Below, in pieces: positions 27,825 to 36,763 of a DNA stretch of 64,000 nt (position 1 is the stretch's first letter; each line of letters begins with the position of its first letter). This DNA comes from Bacteroidia bacterium. Its GTDB lineage: Bacteria; Bacteroidota; Bacteroidia; 2-12-FULL-35-15. The stretch covers positions 186,001-250,000 of the forward strand of contig JAURXZ010000001.1 of assembly GCA_030654175.1 (NCBI GenBank). Reading direction: 5' to 3'. The notes below the pieces were generated by a model. That model did not search any database. It was not told the DNA's origin and saw only the letters and a program-made list of their open reading frames with translations. The translations under genes and the position numbers were made by a program.

Positions 27825-30800
27825 TTATTTTTTTTGACTGTTATATTCCTTTACTGAAATTATTTTCCCCTTATGTATTACAATAATAAATGGTTCGATA
27901 AATCCATTTTTGACTAATTCGTTTTTAGCTTTTACTGCTTGATTATAAGAGTTATAGCTACCTGTAAAGTATTTTGTAATGCCATTGTTTTTATTTGTGT
28001 TGGATTCTACTTCAGTTTGCAATTTAACAATGACCGCTAACGTGTTTTGAGGAAGCCCGTTTTCATGTGATGCGATCTGGATAGAATAAATTGGGTTGTC
28101 GCCAAATTTTGATCGTTTGAAAACATCGGTTTTATTAACAACTGCTTCCTCCACGCTGGCTAACTCAGCCGGAGATAAAACTTTTTCGGATTTATTTTCC
28201 CCTTTTAAAATCCCAATCAATAAATCCAGGGATGGATCGCCAGGTTGTTTTCCTGATGATTTTATACTTCCTGTACTTTTGTCCGGACTAATAATAAAGG
28301 CATCAGTATATCCGAGTTGGTCAAGTTTAGGTCGTATTGCTTCTGCCTCATCACGACTATTAAAGCCGGTTATTCGTACTTTGTAAAGTCCCCCTTCATT
28401 CAAAATTATTACAGGTTGACTGAAAATTTTATTAAGTTTTGATTTCACCTCTTCTGCGTTTGATAGCTTACTATATGCTCTTACCTGCATAGCAAATTTT
28501 CCTTGCTCTTTTGGTATTGAACTTTCAACGGCCTTAACAGGTATACCTTTTGCTTGCGAAGGTTTTATTATAAAGGCCCCGGCAAATCCCTGTGATTCAA
28601 GTTCAGGGATTAGTGCAACTGCTTCATTCCGGTTATTTATTCCTGTAATCCTAACTTTGTATAATCCTCCTTCATTTACTATTATTACTTGCTGTTTAAA
28701 TTTTTTGCTCAGTTTTGTTTGCGCAATCCTCGCATCTGATAATAGTGTGTGCGCTCTTGCTTGTACCTCATAATTACCTGTTTCATTTTGTATAGGATCT
28801 TTTTGGATCTGCGTCTCTTCAATTCGCTTTTTTTCCATCAAAGCAAAAAGTTTAAGTGAGTCGGAAGATGAAGTAAGGGGAGATGCCATTATCTCCGGTT
28901 GTTTGATCGCAAGTTTTGTTGAATCCTCTTGGTTTTTAGATATTGTTACCAAAGATCGGTTGAGCGAGTCAGAATTTTCTGAAGCGGTTATACCCTTTGG
29001 CGCCCGAGCACTATCAGCAAATTTTATTGAATCCTCCTTATGTTTAACCATCAATGCTAAAAGCATTTTTAGGGTATCTGAAATTTGGGGCGGGTTTACT
29101 ATTTTTAGTTCTTGTTGCTCGGTAATGGCTTTGTTTTTAACAAAATCTGGTAAACTGTCAGATTTTAAAACGAGTTGTTTCTCGGGAATTGTATTAGAAA
29201 TGACTTTCACATTAGATTGAAGAGAAAATTTTAAGCCATCAACAACATCTCCATCAATACCGCTTTTTATTGAAAATGGAATAGAGGATGGGCTGGAGGT
29301 CATTTGCAATTTAGTCATTTGCTCCCGATCAATTTTTGCATAATAGGAGCCTGGTAATAAGCCCAAAAAACTAAAATAACCATCCGATTCGGTCAAGGTT
29401 TTATTAATTAATACTGAATCTTGAGAATAAAAGCAAACCAGAATTCGGCCCAATCCCGTTTCTTCCTGCTTCTTTTTTATGTAAACTGTACCGGCAGCTT
29501 CACCAACAATTGAAATTGGAATTTCAATCAATTTTAACTTATTGGGCTCTATGGCAATATTCATTTTCGGGTTCTTTATCCTCCAGGCCATATTTTCAAA
29601 ATTGTTAGCATCCAGTTCCACAAAACAGTCGGTATAGGGCTCCAATCCTGAAATAACGATGGTAGTATCCTTGCTTATTTTCTGGATACCTCCGCCACTC
29701 ATCATAATATTAAGGCCGCTTACTTTTGGTTCATTCGTGTTTTTTTTGCCATCATTATTAATATCCAGAAACGGTAAAAAGATCAGGCCTCCCCGGCCAA
29801 CATTTGTATTTACATTAATATCAGTATAATTAAGTTGTGGCTGGTAAATTAAGCTGCCGCTTGCAAACTCTGAAAGAGAAGTATTATTGTTGCTTTGGAA
29901 TGCAGTAAAGCCGACCCGGGCATAGGAAAAATCATATCTGAAACCAATCTGGTAAAGTGTTAAATTATTAATGAGGTTGTGTTGATATGATGCATTTATA
30001 ACGCCATATTTTTTAAAACTTTTTTCAAAACTATACTTGACAATACTAATTTTGTTAAGTTTATAATCAAACCGTATTTGAGGGGTAAAAAGAACGCCCC
30101 CGGGAAGAGTAGTTGATAATGATACATCACTGAAAATGGAGGAATTTATTTTATTAATAATAAATGCTGTAGTAGTAATGTTCATACTTATTCTATGACT
30201 GGCACCAGACAATGAAAATTCCGGGATTGTATATTTGGTTGGTGGCAAATCTGTGTTAGGGTGTTGAATCAGATTTTGGCTGAGTGTAAAACGTGATAGT
30301 CCAGGAATAGTTAAAAGCTTGAATGGCTTCGAAATCATCATTCGCCTTTCTTCAGTATAATTTAATTTTATTACTTGCTGGCCCGGATTATATTTACTGT
30401 AATACAGTTCTAATTGAAGATCAGAAGGCATATGATAACTCAACAATCCTTTATATCTTACTCCGTCAACAAATTCCCCGGAGAAGAGCATATTGGATCC
30501 CAAACGGATTGAAGTATTAAAAAACGAAAATCTTTTAGTTGTTGTAATTGAGGAATTGTATTCCAAGCCTCCACCAATGGTAACAAATCGGGTTAATCCA
30601 TAATTTACTCTGGCCTGACCGAGTAAACTGTTTTTATTGTCTTCAATTATTCCTGAACTTACTTTATATTCCAATTCTTTAGGGGGTAGAAAGTTGAAGG
30701 GGATATTAAAACTTTGTTTTGAGGTTAATTCTTCGCCCCAAGGACCGTAATAGCGCAAAGTGACATCCGTGCTTCCATAAATAAGTGGCACATCAAAAGT

Positions 30801-31952
30801 AAAGAAACCTGATGCATCGGCCTTTACATAATCAATTAAAATATTATTGACGTATAGTTCTACTGTCCAATTTGGTTTTGTATAATTGCTTAATGTATAA
30901 GAACCAAATGATTTTCTGTTTAAAGTGCGGGCATTGGTTATTTGCAAACCGATAACAGGGTTAAATACTGATGAAATTGACTGTGTTGCAATTTTTCCCG
31001 CCAGAACCTGTCTTACTATTTTATTATCATTATTAGCATATCTCCACAGATAATATTGTTGTTTTTCCAAAAAAGGTTGATTGGCATTATACAGAAGTAA
31101 ACTATTGAACTCACCTCCAGCAACAATGGCACCAAGACCTAAGTTAAGCCGTGTATTCGTTTTTCCATTCATCTGTTGATTAGAATTTATGTACCAATCT
31201 GCAGCTCCAAAATGTAATAAGGGATATGTTCTTGCAATGGTAGTATCAGCCTTCATATGGCCTCTAAGCCGATCAAAGTTTGAATGCATTTGCTCTAAGC
31301 GCATCTCCCTGATCGCAGGTAGTTCTAATTCGGATTTTAATGATATGGTAAGGGTCCGAAAGTTAAATTTGGCTTCTAAGCCAAAAATTTGCTCGAAATA
31401 CTTGGCTTTAAGATACAAGTTTGTTTCAGTGACTATAAAATCATTCGGGCTTAAGGAATAGGTTTTACCCCGGTAAATGATAAGGTTGTTTACTCTATCA
31501 ATTTGGTAGGTGTAATTTGGGTCTATAAAAAAACCAGATACTACATCAAATCCATTTCCGGGAATGGATCTTATCTTCAAAAAATTAAAAACATCAACTA
31601 TGGGAAGGTAAGCATCCTGTCCTCGGATAGCTATAGGGATTTCACAAGTACCTAAATTTTTCACGTAGAGAAATACCAATACTTCATCTGATTCCATCGT
31701 ATAGTCAGGCTCTACATTTTCAGCGAATATTTTTGAAGGGATAAAAAAAAAGGACATGAAAACTAATATAACGAAACCTAAGCCCTTAGGGATGTAAGGG
31801 AGTTGTTTACGTTTAAGTAGTTTGTTTGCTGGTTTTATCGATTTTTTTTCTTGTTGCAAGGATTGGAATTGGCTGAAAAGATCTTCCCGACCTTTCTGAA
31901 GCGGAGAAGGTTGAAGTGTTTTTATAAATGGAATGTTTAGTTCTATTTCCAT
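27825..31952 (-). CDS. Usher-like outer-membrane protein with C-terminal SPOR domains
   Basis: 1375 residues from the ATG giving MEIELN. After an unusual N-region of about 55 residues comes a signal-like hydrophobic segment (GLGFVILVFMSFFFIPSKIFAEN). Residues about 85-230 are an N-terminal periplasmic domain. A long beta-strand-rich region to about 750 is the putative barrel, with an internal segment like the usher plug (VELYVNNILIDYVKADASGF; VTLRYYGPWGEE), then FNIPFNFLPPKELEYKVSSG. Residues about 750-930 hold SdrD-like domains (FLPFLDINNDGKKNTNEP). Two SPOR domains follow (about 1060-1130 and 1150-1220; paired VNEGGLYKVRITG) and a third SPOR-like one at about 1287-1370. Usher identity is inferred from order, strand pattern and the adjacent chaperone. 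Confidence 0.65.
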   Translation of the reverse strand: MEIELNIPFIKTLQPSPLQKGREDLFSQFQSLQQEKKSIKPANKLLKRKQLPYIPKGLGFVILVFMSFFFIPSKIFAENVEPDYTMESDEVLVFLYVKNLGTCEIPIAIRGQDAYLPIVDVFNFLKIRSIPGNGFDVVSGFFIDPNYTYQIDRVNNLIIYRGKTYSLSPNDFIVTETNLYLKAKYFEQIFGLEAKFNFRTLTISLKSELELPAIREMRLEQMHSNFDRLRGHMKADTTIARTYPLLHFGAADWYINSNQQMNGKTNTRLNLGLGAIVAGGEFNSLLLYNANQPFLEKQQYYLWRYANNDNKIVRQVLAGKIATQSISSVFNPVIGLQITNARTLNRKSFGSYTLSNYTKPNWTVELYVNNILIDYVKADASGFFTFDVPLIYGSTDVTLRYYGPWGEELTSKQSFNIPFNFLPPKELEYKVSSGIIEDNKNSLLGQARVNYGLTRFVTIGGGLEYNSSITTTKRFSFFNTSIRLGSNMLFSGEFVDGVRYKGLLSYHMPSDLQLELYYSKYNPGQQVIKLNYTEERRMMISKPFKLLTIPGLSRFTLSQNLIQHPNTDLPPTKYTIPEFSLSGASHRISMNITTTAFIINKINSSIFSDVSLSTTLPGGVLFTPQIRFDYKLNKISIVKYSFEKSFKKYGVINASYQHNLINNLTLYQIGFRYDFSYARVGFTAFQSNNNTSLSEFASGSLIYQPQLNYTDINVNTNVGRGGLIFLPFLDINNDGKKNTNEPKVSGLNIMMSGGGIQKISKDTTIVISGLEPYTDCFVELDANNFENMAWRIKNPKMNIAIEPNKLKLIEIPISIVGEAAGTVYIKKKQEETGLGRILVCFYSQDSVLINKTLTESDGYFSFLGLLPGSYYAKIDREQMTKLQMTSSPSSIPFSIKSGIDGDVVDGLKFSLQSNVKVISNTIPEKQLVLKSDSLPDFVKNKAITEQQELKIVNPPQISDTLKMLLALMVKHKEDSIKFADSARAPKGITASENSDSLNRSLVTISKNQEDSTKLAIKQPEIMASPLTSSSDSLKLFALMEKKRIEETQIQKDPIQNETGNYEVQARAHTLLSDARIAQTKLSKKFKQQVIIVNEGGLYKVRITGINNRNEAVALIPELESQGFAGAFIIKPSQAKGIPVKAVESSIPKEQGKFAMQVRAYSKLSNAEEVKSKLNKIFSQPVIILNEGGLYKVRITGFNSRDEAEAIRPKLDQLGYTDAFIISPDKSTGSIKSSGKQPGDPSLDLLIGILKGENKSEKVLSPAELASVEEAVVNKTDVFKRSKFGDNPIYSIQIASHENGLPQNTLAVIVKLQTEVESNTNKNNGITKYFTGSYNSYNQAVKAKNELVKNGFIEPFIIVIHKGKIISVKEYNSQKK

Positions 31953-31978
31953 GATTATCAATCCCGGCCAGAACTTAT

Positions 31979-32503
31979 TTAGTTATAGTTTACGGTAACA
32001 CTAAAGGGCACACCACTTATATATGTACCTGGAGCCTGAGCCCCTCCAATATTTAAAGTTGCCCCAATTTTTAATTGCTGAGTTCCAATACCATTTAATG
32101 CGCCAGTTGTTGAAGGGGAACTTGTAAAAGTATCGATCGTCATATTGTTGCCACCGCTGCTAATAATACAGTTTAAAGGGAGAGTAATGGCATATGTCAG
32201 ATTTGCTCCTCCTGTAATATCAAAAGAAGCGGCCGTAAAAGATCCAGATATCGCAGGAAGAGTAACACCACCTGTTGCAACTCTTGAACCACTGGGGTCT
32301 AAAACTACTGTTCCGGGAGAAATAACTGCCATATTACCAAAACTCATATCTATGGTTTTTGTAATTCCAATTGGCTGAGATGAAAGAGTAGGGATAAAGC
32401 AAACAAAAAAATAAATAAATAGTATGAATAAGCCCTTCTCATTCTCACAAAAGTGGGGGAGATGCCGCCCACTAAAACGCCCGCTTTTGGCTTTTTCATT
32501 CAT
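31979..32503 (-). CDS. DUF4402 subunit-like protein, minor
   Basis: 174 residues. An export signal lies at about residues 25-41 (LFILFIYFFVCFIPTLSSQ), after an odd 24-residue N-region encoded by G+C-rich DNA with an AGTGGG/CCCACT inverted repeat. The mature part is a DUF4402 domain: PIGITKTIDMSFGNMAV, GGVTLP, FDITGGANLTYAITLP, QAPGTYISGVPFSVTVNYN. Unlike the paralogue at 33677-34189 it starts directly at the domain, without an N-terminal Ala/Thr/Ser extension. It sits 26 nt before the usher-like gene. A tip or minor fibre subunit is a reasonable guess. Confidence 0.75.
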   Translation of the reverse strand: MNEKAKSGRFSGRHLPHFCENEKGLFILFIYFFVCFIPTLSSQPIGITKTIDMSFGNMAVISPGTVVLDPSGSRVATGGVTLPAISGSFTAASFDITGGANLTYAITLPLNCIISSGGNNMTIDTFTSSPSTTGALNGIGTQQLKIGATLNIGGAQAPGTYISGVPFSVTVNYN

Positions 32504-32568
32504 TGTTTTTTGATATTAAAAAAAACTCACCCATTATTCTTCTCTCCCTAGTCTGCAAGAATCGTTTT

Positions 32569-33462
32569 TTAATGCAACTCCAACTCCGCTTCGGCTAATT
32601 TTGAACCTTTTTCTTCCCTAGGTGCCGAATAGGTTATCAGTAATTTTCCTTTGTTGTACTCTATTCCTTTTTTTAATTCGATTTTACATTTTCTTAGCAT
32701 TCCCGGTGTATAAACGGCAAATCCATCTATTTCTCCAACTTTTGTTGTTTTGCCGTTTGGTAAAATAAGGCTTACTGTAATATCACCATAAACAGAAATG
32801 TTTCCGGTTCTGTTAAAATCAAGTTTAAGAACCGGAATGGAATCATTTATTTTTTGAAAAGAAATATTTGATAAACTAACATTTGCTGTGGTTTCTCCTT
32901 TGCGAATAATTATGGGAATGGTAATTCCAAATACCGGAATTAATTTGACAGAAATTGAAGCTGTATCTTTTTGAATGTCTTTTTCGCCCAAAGGTTTTAC
33001 ATCGGGCATTGCCCTGAAATAGAGGTGGGACCGGTATTCGCCCGGTACCATTTGGTCAGATTTTTGCAATTGTATTTTTACAACTTGCGATTCATTCGGA
33101 CCTAAAATTACCTGGCGCGGGAAAATCCGAAGGTAAGGATCGGCAAAATACTGGTTGGGATCAGGTTGAGTAATATTTTCAAAATTTCCATCTTCTTTCA
33201 TCCGTATTTGTACGAAAGAAATAATATACCTTGCAGTATCTCGTCCGGTATTGCTTATATTTATTGATTGCGACTTTTTGGTTTCATCAAAAACTATCCT
33301 CTTTGGGAATACAAGCAAATCGCCTTGTGCAGCCGATTTTATGGAAGGGATTAATAATAAGACTGATACTATCAAAATTAAAGGATAATGGAAAATTAAA
33401 AATCGATAATTGTTCATTTTCAATTGTACAATGTCATTCATACCATGTTTTATTAACTTCAT
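32569..33462 (-). CDS. PapD-like fimbrial chaperone
   Basis: 297 residues. The start at 33462 is supported by the leader ATAAATAAAAATAAA directly before ATG, identical to that of the gene at 26148. The signal core is at about residues 23-45 (FHYPLILIVSVLLLIPSIKSAAQ). Domain 1 (residues about 48-160) has LLVFPKRIVFDETKKSQSINISNTG, RYIISFVQ, and LRIFPRQVILGPNESQVVKI, the typical donor-strand chaperone G1 pattern, then PGEYRSHLYFRAMP. Domain 2 follows to the C-terminus. Such chaperones hold periplasmic pilus subunits by donor-strand complementation. It lies between two DUF4402 genes and the usher-like gene. Confidence 0.85.
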   Translation of the reverse strand: MKLIKHGMNDIVQLKMNNYRFLIFHYPLILIVSVLLLIPSIKSAAQGDLLVFPKRIVFDETKKSQSINISNTGRDTARYIISFVQIRMKEDGNFENITQPDPNQYFADPYLRIFPRQVILGPNESQVVKIQLQKSDQMVPGEYRSHLYFRAMPDVKPLGEKDIQKDTASISVKLIPVFGITIPIIIRKGETTANVSLSNISFQKINDSIPVLKLDFNRTGNISVYGDITVSLILPNGKTTKVGEIDGFAVYTPGMLRKCKIELKKGIEYNKGKLLITYSAPREEKGSKLAEAELELH

Positions 33463-33626
33463 TTTATTTTTATTTATTTTTTTTAATTTTTAACAAAAAA
33501 TATAACTTTTAAATTGGTAATGGTATAAAATGAGTTTTACTTTGGAGGTTTAGATAACAAATGTTTGTGAGTTAAAGTGTTGGGAAAGAGAGCTTTAGGT
33601 TTAAAATTAGTTACATTTTATTAGTT

Positions 33627-33664
33627 AAAAGCAACATCATGCGTTAGCATGACGTTGCTTTTTT
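33627..33664 (-). terminator. Hairpin between major DUF4402 gene and chaperone
   Basis: AAAAGCAACATCATGC / GCATGACGTTGCTTTTTT, 12 nt after the stop of the DUF4402 gene. It has a T-tract on the minus strand in the reading direction (AAAGCAACG...TTGCTTTTAA). It probably limits read-through, so the first subunit would be made in excess. Confidence 0.7.
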
Positions 33665-33676
33665 CCTAAAAGAGTT

Positions 33677-34189
33677 TTAGTTATAGTTCACTGTAACTGT
33701 AAATGGGGTACCACTTAAATAAGTACCTGGAGCTTGTGCAGCTGCAACGTTTAATGTTCCACCAACAAGAAGGGTTTGTGCACCAGCAGTTAAAGTTCCG
33801 GTTGGTGTAGGTGTGCTTGTGAAAGTAGAAACGGTCATAGTATTGATACCACTCGTTATTGTGAGCGGCCCTCCCGGAAGAGTTATACTATAGGTAGAAG
33901 TACCTTCACCAGTAACACTAAAAGAAGCTGCAGTAACTGTACCGGTAACGGAAGGAAGAGTAACACCTCCCGTTACGGTTCTTGTACCTGCAGGAGTTAA
34001 TACTATAGTTCCTCCAGTACCGGCCTGGACAGCCGCAGTACCAAAATTCATGTCAACGGTTTTGGTAATAGCAATTGGAGTTATAATTGTAGCAGAAGCT
34101 GTAGCAGTAGCAGAGGCTTGTGCAAAAGTACTTAAAGAAGCTCCAATCATTAAGATTGCGATTGCGGAAATTTTTGTCAGTTTTTTCAT
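33677..34189 (-). CDS. DUF4402 subunit-like protein, major
   Basis: 170 residues with a clear signal peptide (MKKLTKISAIAILMIGASLSTFA). The mature protein starts QASATATASATIITPIAITK, an alternating pattern that could form a donor strand. The DUF4402 beta-sandwich follows: VDMNFGTAAVQ, GGVTLPSVTGTVTAASFSV, YSITLPGGPLTI, QAPGTYLSGTPFTVTVNYN. No cysteine is present in the mature part. It is the first gene of the cluster with the chaperone, the minor DUF4402 and the usher-like protein. A terminator hairpin follows. Likely the abundant fibre subunit, by analogy only. Confidence 0.8.
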   Translation of the reverse strand: MKKLTKISAIAILMIGASLSTFAQASATATASATIITPIAITKTVDMNFGTAAVQAGTGGTIVLTPAGTRTVTGGVTLPSVTGTVTAASFSVTGEGTSTYSITLPGGPLTITSGINTMTVSTFTSTPTPTGTLTAGAQTLLVGGTLNVAAAQAPGTYLSGTPFTVTVNYN

Positions 34190-34781
34190 GTTTTTTTAAG
34201 ATTAGTTTAAATTGTTCTTTTTAATTACAGTAGTTAAAGTGATCTTGTTTACTAAGCGAACAAAACGCTGTTTCAATTTTAAAACTAAAATAAAACCAAA
34301 ACATTAATTTCTATTATCAGGCCATAAAAAAAAATAATTAATCTTAAATTTCCTTTTTTTTTTAATAAAATATCTGATTCTTTAATCTAGATTTCGAAAT
34401 ATTACAACCAATTGTCGATATATTTTGCTAGGGTTTGAAACGCAAAAAAAACAGTAAGGTTTCATTTCTTTGGAACATTAAACATAATATGGTATTTCAT
34501 GATGCTTAAGTAATTGATGTTTAGTGTATTGAAAGTATCAATTTATTAAAAACTGTTAATAACTATTGTGATTTAATGTTGAAAACCTTAAAAAAAGGAG
34601 ATTCTACTTGAAAATATATTATATAAAATTGCCTATTGAGCTTGTTTAAATTTTATCATTAGTTTAATTTTCAAACAATTATTTCAATTGTGATAAAACT
34701 GCATTTTATGGGATAATGCCAGATTCTTTTTTCTTTAAATTGGATTAGTTTAGGAAAAAAATATCTTTTTTTAAATAAATA
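34190..34781. other. AT-rich divergent spacer between the fibre cluster and rpmE2
   Basis: About 590 nt, very AT-rich with many poly-A and poly-T runs. No credible frame or structured RNA is seen. It must contain the minus-strand promoter for the DUF4402 gene, but I cannot locate a good TAnnTTTG on that strand. Confidence 0.5.
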
Positions 34782-34811
34782 TTGCTAATTACATTCAAAT
34801 AACTATCTTTG
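34782..34811 (+). promoter_or_regulatory. Promoter of rpmE2
   Basis: TTG at 34782-34784, then 19 nt, then TATCTTTG at 34804-34811. Both boxes and the spacing fit the Bacteroidota primary sigma consensus exactly. The ATG is 27 nt downstream. Confidence 0.8.
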
Positions 34812-34838
34812 CAATCCTAAAAATAAAATGTAATTAAA

Positions 34839-35126
34839 ATGAAAGCAGGAATTCACCCAGAAAACTACCGTTTAGTAGTATTTAAAGATTTGAGTATTGA
34901 TTACTCTTTTTTAACTAAATCATGCGTAGAGAGCAAAGAAACCGTTAAATGGGAAGATGGTAATGAATACCCAATTATTAAATTGGAGATTTCTCATATG
35001 TCACATCCTTTTTATACCGGTAAAGTGAAATTGGTTGATACAGCAGGTCGTGTTGATAAATTCCGTACTCGTTACGCTAAAAAAGGAGCTTCTGAAGCTA
35101 CTGAAGCTAAAGAAACTCAGGAATAA
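34839..35126 (+). CDS. rpmE2: 50S ribosomal protein L31 type B
   Basis: 95 residues. [19 protein letters not shown] is the usual N-terminus of zinc-independent (type B) L31, without the CxxC of the type A form. [21 protein letters not shown] is the conserved C-terminal core. It binds the central protuberance and bridges the subunits. A short acidic alanine- and glutamate-rich tail follows. The gene has its own good promoter and a downstream terminator, so it is monocistronic. Confidence 0.96.
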   Translation: MKAGIHPENYRLVVFKDLSIDYSFLTKSCVESKETVKWEDGNEYPIIKLEISHMSHPFYTGKVKLVDTAGRVDKFRTRYAKKGASEATEAKETQE

Positions 35127-35145
35127 AAAGAAAATAGATTTATTT

Positions 35146-35184
35146 AAAATCCCTCTTCAAGCAATTGTTGAGGGATTTTTTTTT
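35146..35184 (+). terminator. rpmE2 terminator
   Basis: AAAATCCCTC and GAGGGATTTT pair around a short stem-loop, followed by a run of nine T residues, 20 nt after the stop. Confidence 0.85.
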
Positions 35185-35268
35185 GTTTTATATTTTGGTA
35201 GTTTCGATTGCCACAGATTCACAGATTAAGCAATTATATTTTTAAACAGTCTTATTAATTCTGCCACC

Positions 35269-35293
35269 CACTTTCTCGACTCCCCTCGAAATG
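35269..35293. repeat. TCGACTCC mini-hairpin, second intergenic copy
   Basis: CACTTTCTCGACTCCCCTCGAAATG matches the element at 10529 with one change. It too lies beside a minus-oriented structured repeat (copy D), 48 bp away. Confidence 0.6.
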
Positions 35294-35341
35294 CCAGCGC
35301 TTAGTGTTTTCGAACGGAGCTATCTCTGTTTCCTTTTGTTT

Positions 35342-35430
35342 GCGTGAGGGATTGCAACGTAAATCCTTTCACCGGCTTTTGCCGGAGAAAGATTGAAGTG
35401 AAAAGCCCGACCCAAAGGGGCACGCCCCAA
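35342..35430 (-). repeat. Structured interspersed repeat, copy D
   Basis: Minus orientation, the only copy not in sense after a stop codon. The outer stem is changed on both sides (GCGTG with CACGC instead of GCGTT with AACGC). Hairpin 2 is CTTTC..CCGGC/GCCGG..GAAAG, and hairpin 1 is shortened. Linkers are conserved. Together with copy E it brackets sucC in inverted orientation. Confidence 0.8.
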
Positions 35431-35456
35431 TTCTCCAACAATATAAAGAATAATCT

Positions 35457-35486
35457 ATGAAGCTGTGACAATCTTTTTTATATTTG
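35457..35486 (+). promoter_or_regulatory. Promoter of sucC
   Basis: TATATTTG at 35479-35486 matches TAnnTTTG. The -33 position has ATG rather than TTG at 35457-35459, with a 19-nt spacer. The start codon is 40 nt downstream. Confidence 0.6.
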
Positions 35487-35526
35487 TTGCTCAGTTTCAC
35501 CCTAAAATTATAATCTAAAAAATATT

Positions 35527-36738
35527 ATGAATATACACGAATATCAAGGTAAAGCAGTATTAAAAAGTTTTGGAGTTACTATTCAGGAAGGTATTGTTGC
35601 TGATACACCGGAGAAAGCTGTGGAAGCTGCAAAGGAATTACAAAAACAAACGGGTACAGGATGGTGGGTTGTAAAATCGCAAATTCATGCAGGTGGACGT
35701 GGTAAAGGTACAATTGCAGGAACTGATCAGCATGGTGTTGCTCTTGCAAAATCATTGGATGCCGTTAAAACTATTTCTACTAATATCCTTGGAAATACCC
35801 TTGTAACTATTCAAACAGGTGAAAAAGGAAGAAAAGTAAATAAAGTGTTGATCGCTCAGGATGTGTATTATCCAGGCGAAACTCCAACAAAAGAATTTTA
35901 CGTAAGTATATTGCTTGACCGTGCTAAAGGCCGCAATACTGTTATGTATTCAACCGAAGGTGGTATGGATATTGAAACGGTAGCTCACAATACCCCTCAT
36001 TTAATTTTTAAAGAAGAGATCGATCCAAAAGTTGGTTTGCGTGATTTTCAATGCCGTAAAATTGCTTTCAACCTTGGTTTAAATGGTGAAGCTTTTAAAG
36101 GAATGACAAAATTTATTGCATCCTTATATAAAGCGTATGAAGCTACTGATTCTTCTATGTTTGAAATAAATCCGGTTTTAAAAACTTCTGATAATAAGAT
36201 TATTGCTGTTGATGCAAAAGTTTCTTTAGATGGGAATTCTTTATTCCGTCATCCTGATTTATCTGCATTGCGTGATATTACAGAAGAAGATCCAACAGAA
36301 GTAGAAGCAGGTGAACATAATCTTAACTACGTGAAACTAGATGGTAACGTTGGTTGTATGGTTAATGGTGCAGGTTTGGCAATGGCTACAATGGACATTA
36401 TTAAACTTTCAGGTGGCGATCCGGCAAACTTTCTTGATGTAGGTGGTACCGCAAATGCTACACGTGTTGAGCAGGCATTCCGTATTATTTTAAAAGATCC
36501 TAAAGTAAAAGCAATTCTTGTAAATATTTTTGGTGGTATTGTTCGTTGCGACAGAGTTGCACAAGGTATTGTAGATGCTTATAAAAATATGGGTACTATT
36601 AATGTGCCTATCATTATACGTTTGCAAGGAACTAATGCAGTGGAAGCGAAGAAGATCATTGATGAATCAGGTTTGAAAGTGTTTTCAGCAATCACATTGC
36701 AGGAAGCTGCTGACTTGGTAAAGAAAGTGTTGAGCTAA
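35527..36738 (+). CDS. sucC: Succinate--CoA ligase, beta subunit
   Basis: 403 residues. MNIHEYQGKAVLKSFGV is the standard N-terminus of the ATP-grasp beta subunit. Further landmarks are WVVKSQIHAGGRGKG, MFEINPVLKT, ALRDITEEDP, YVKLDGNVGCMVNGAGLAMATMD, GGDPANFLDVGG and VNIFGGIVRCD. It converts succinyl-CoA to succinate with substrate-level phosphorylation, with the alpha subunit. No sucD is adjacent. Repeat copies D and E lie on both sides, in inverted orientation. Confidence 0.98.
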   Translation: MNIHEYQGKAVLKSFGVTIQEGIVADTPEKAVEAAKELQKQTGTGWWVVKSQIHAGGRGKGTIAGTDQHGVALAKSLDAVKTISTNILGNTLVTIQTGEKGRKVNKVLIAQDVYYPGETPTKEFYVSILLDRAKGRNTVMYSTEGGMDIETVAHNTPHLIFKEEIDPKVGLRDFQCRKIAFNLGLNGEAFKGMTKFIASLYKAYEATDSSMFEINPVLKTSDNKIIAVDAKVSLDGNSLFRHPDLSALRDITEEDPTEVEAGEHNLNYVKLDGNVGCMVNGAGLAMATMDIIKLSGGDPANFLDVGGTANATRVEQAFRIILKDPKVKAILVNIFGGIVRCDRVAQGIVDAYKNMGTINVPIIIRLQGTNAVEAKKIIDESGLKVFSAITLQEAADLVKKVLS

Positions 36739-36763
36739 TTTCTAACTTATTTTCCTAATTGAT

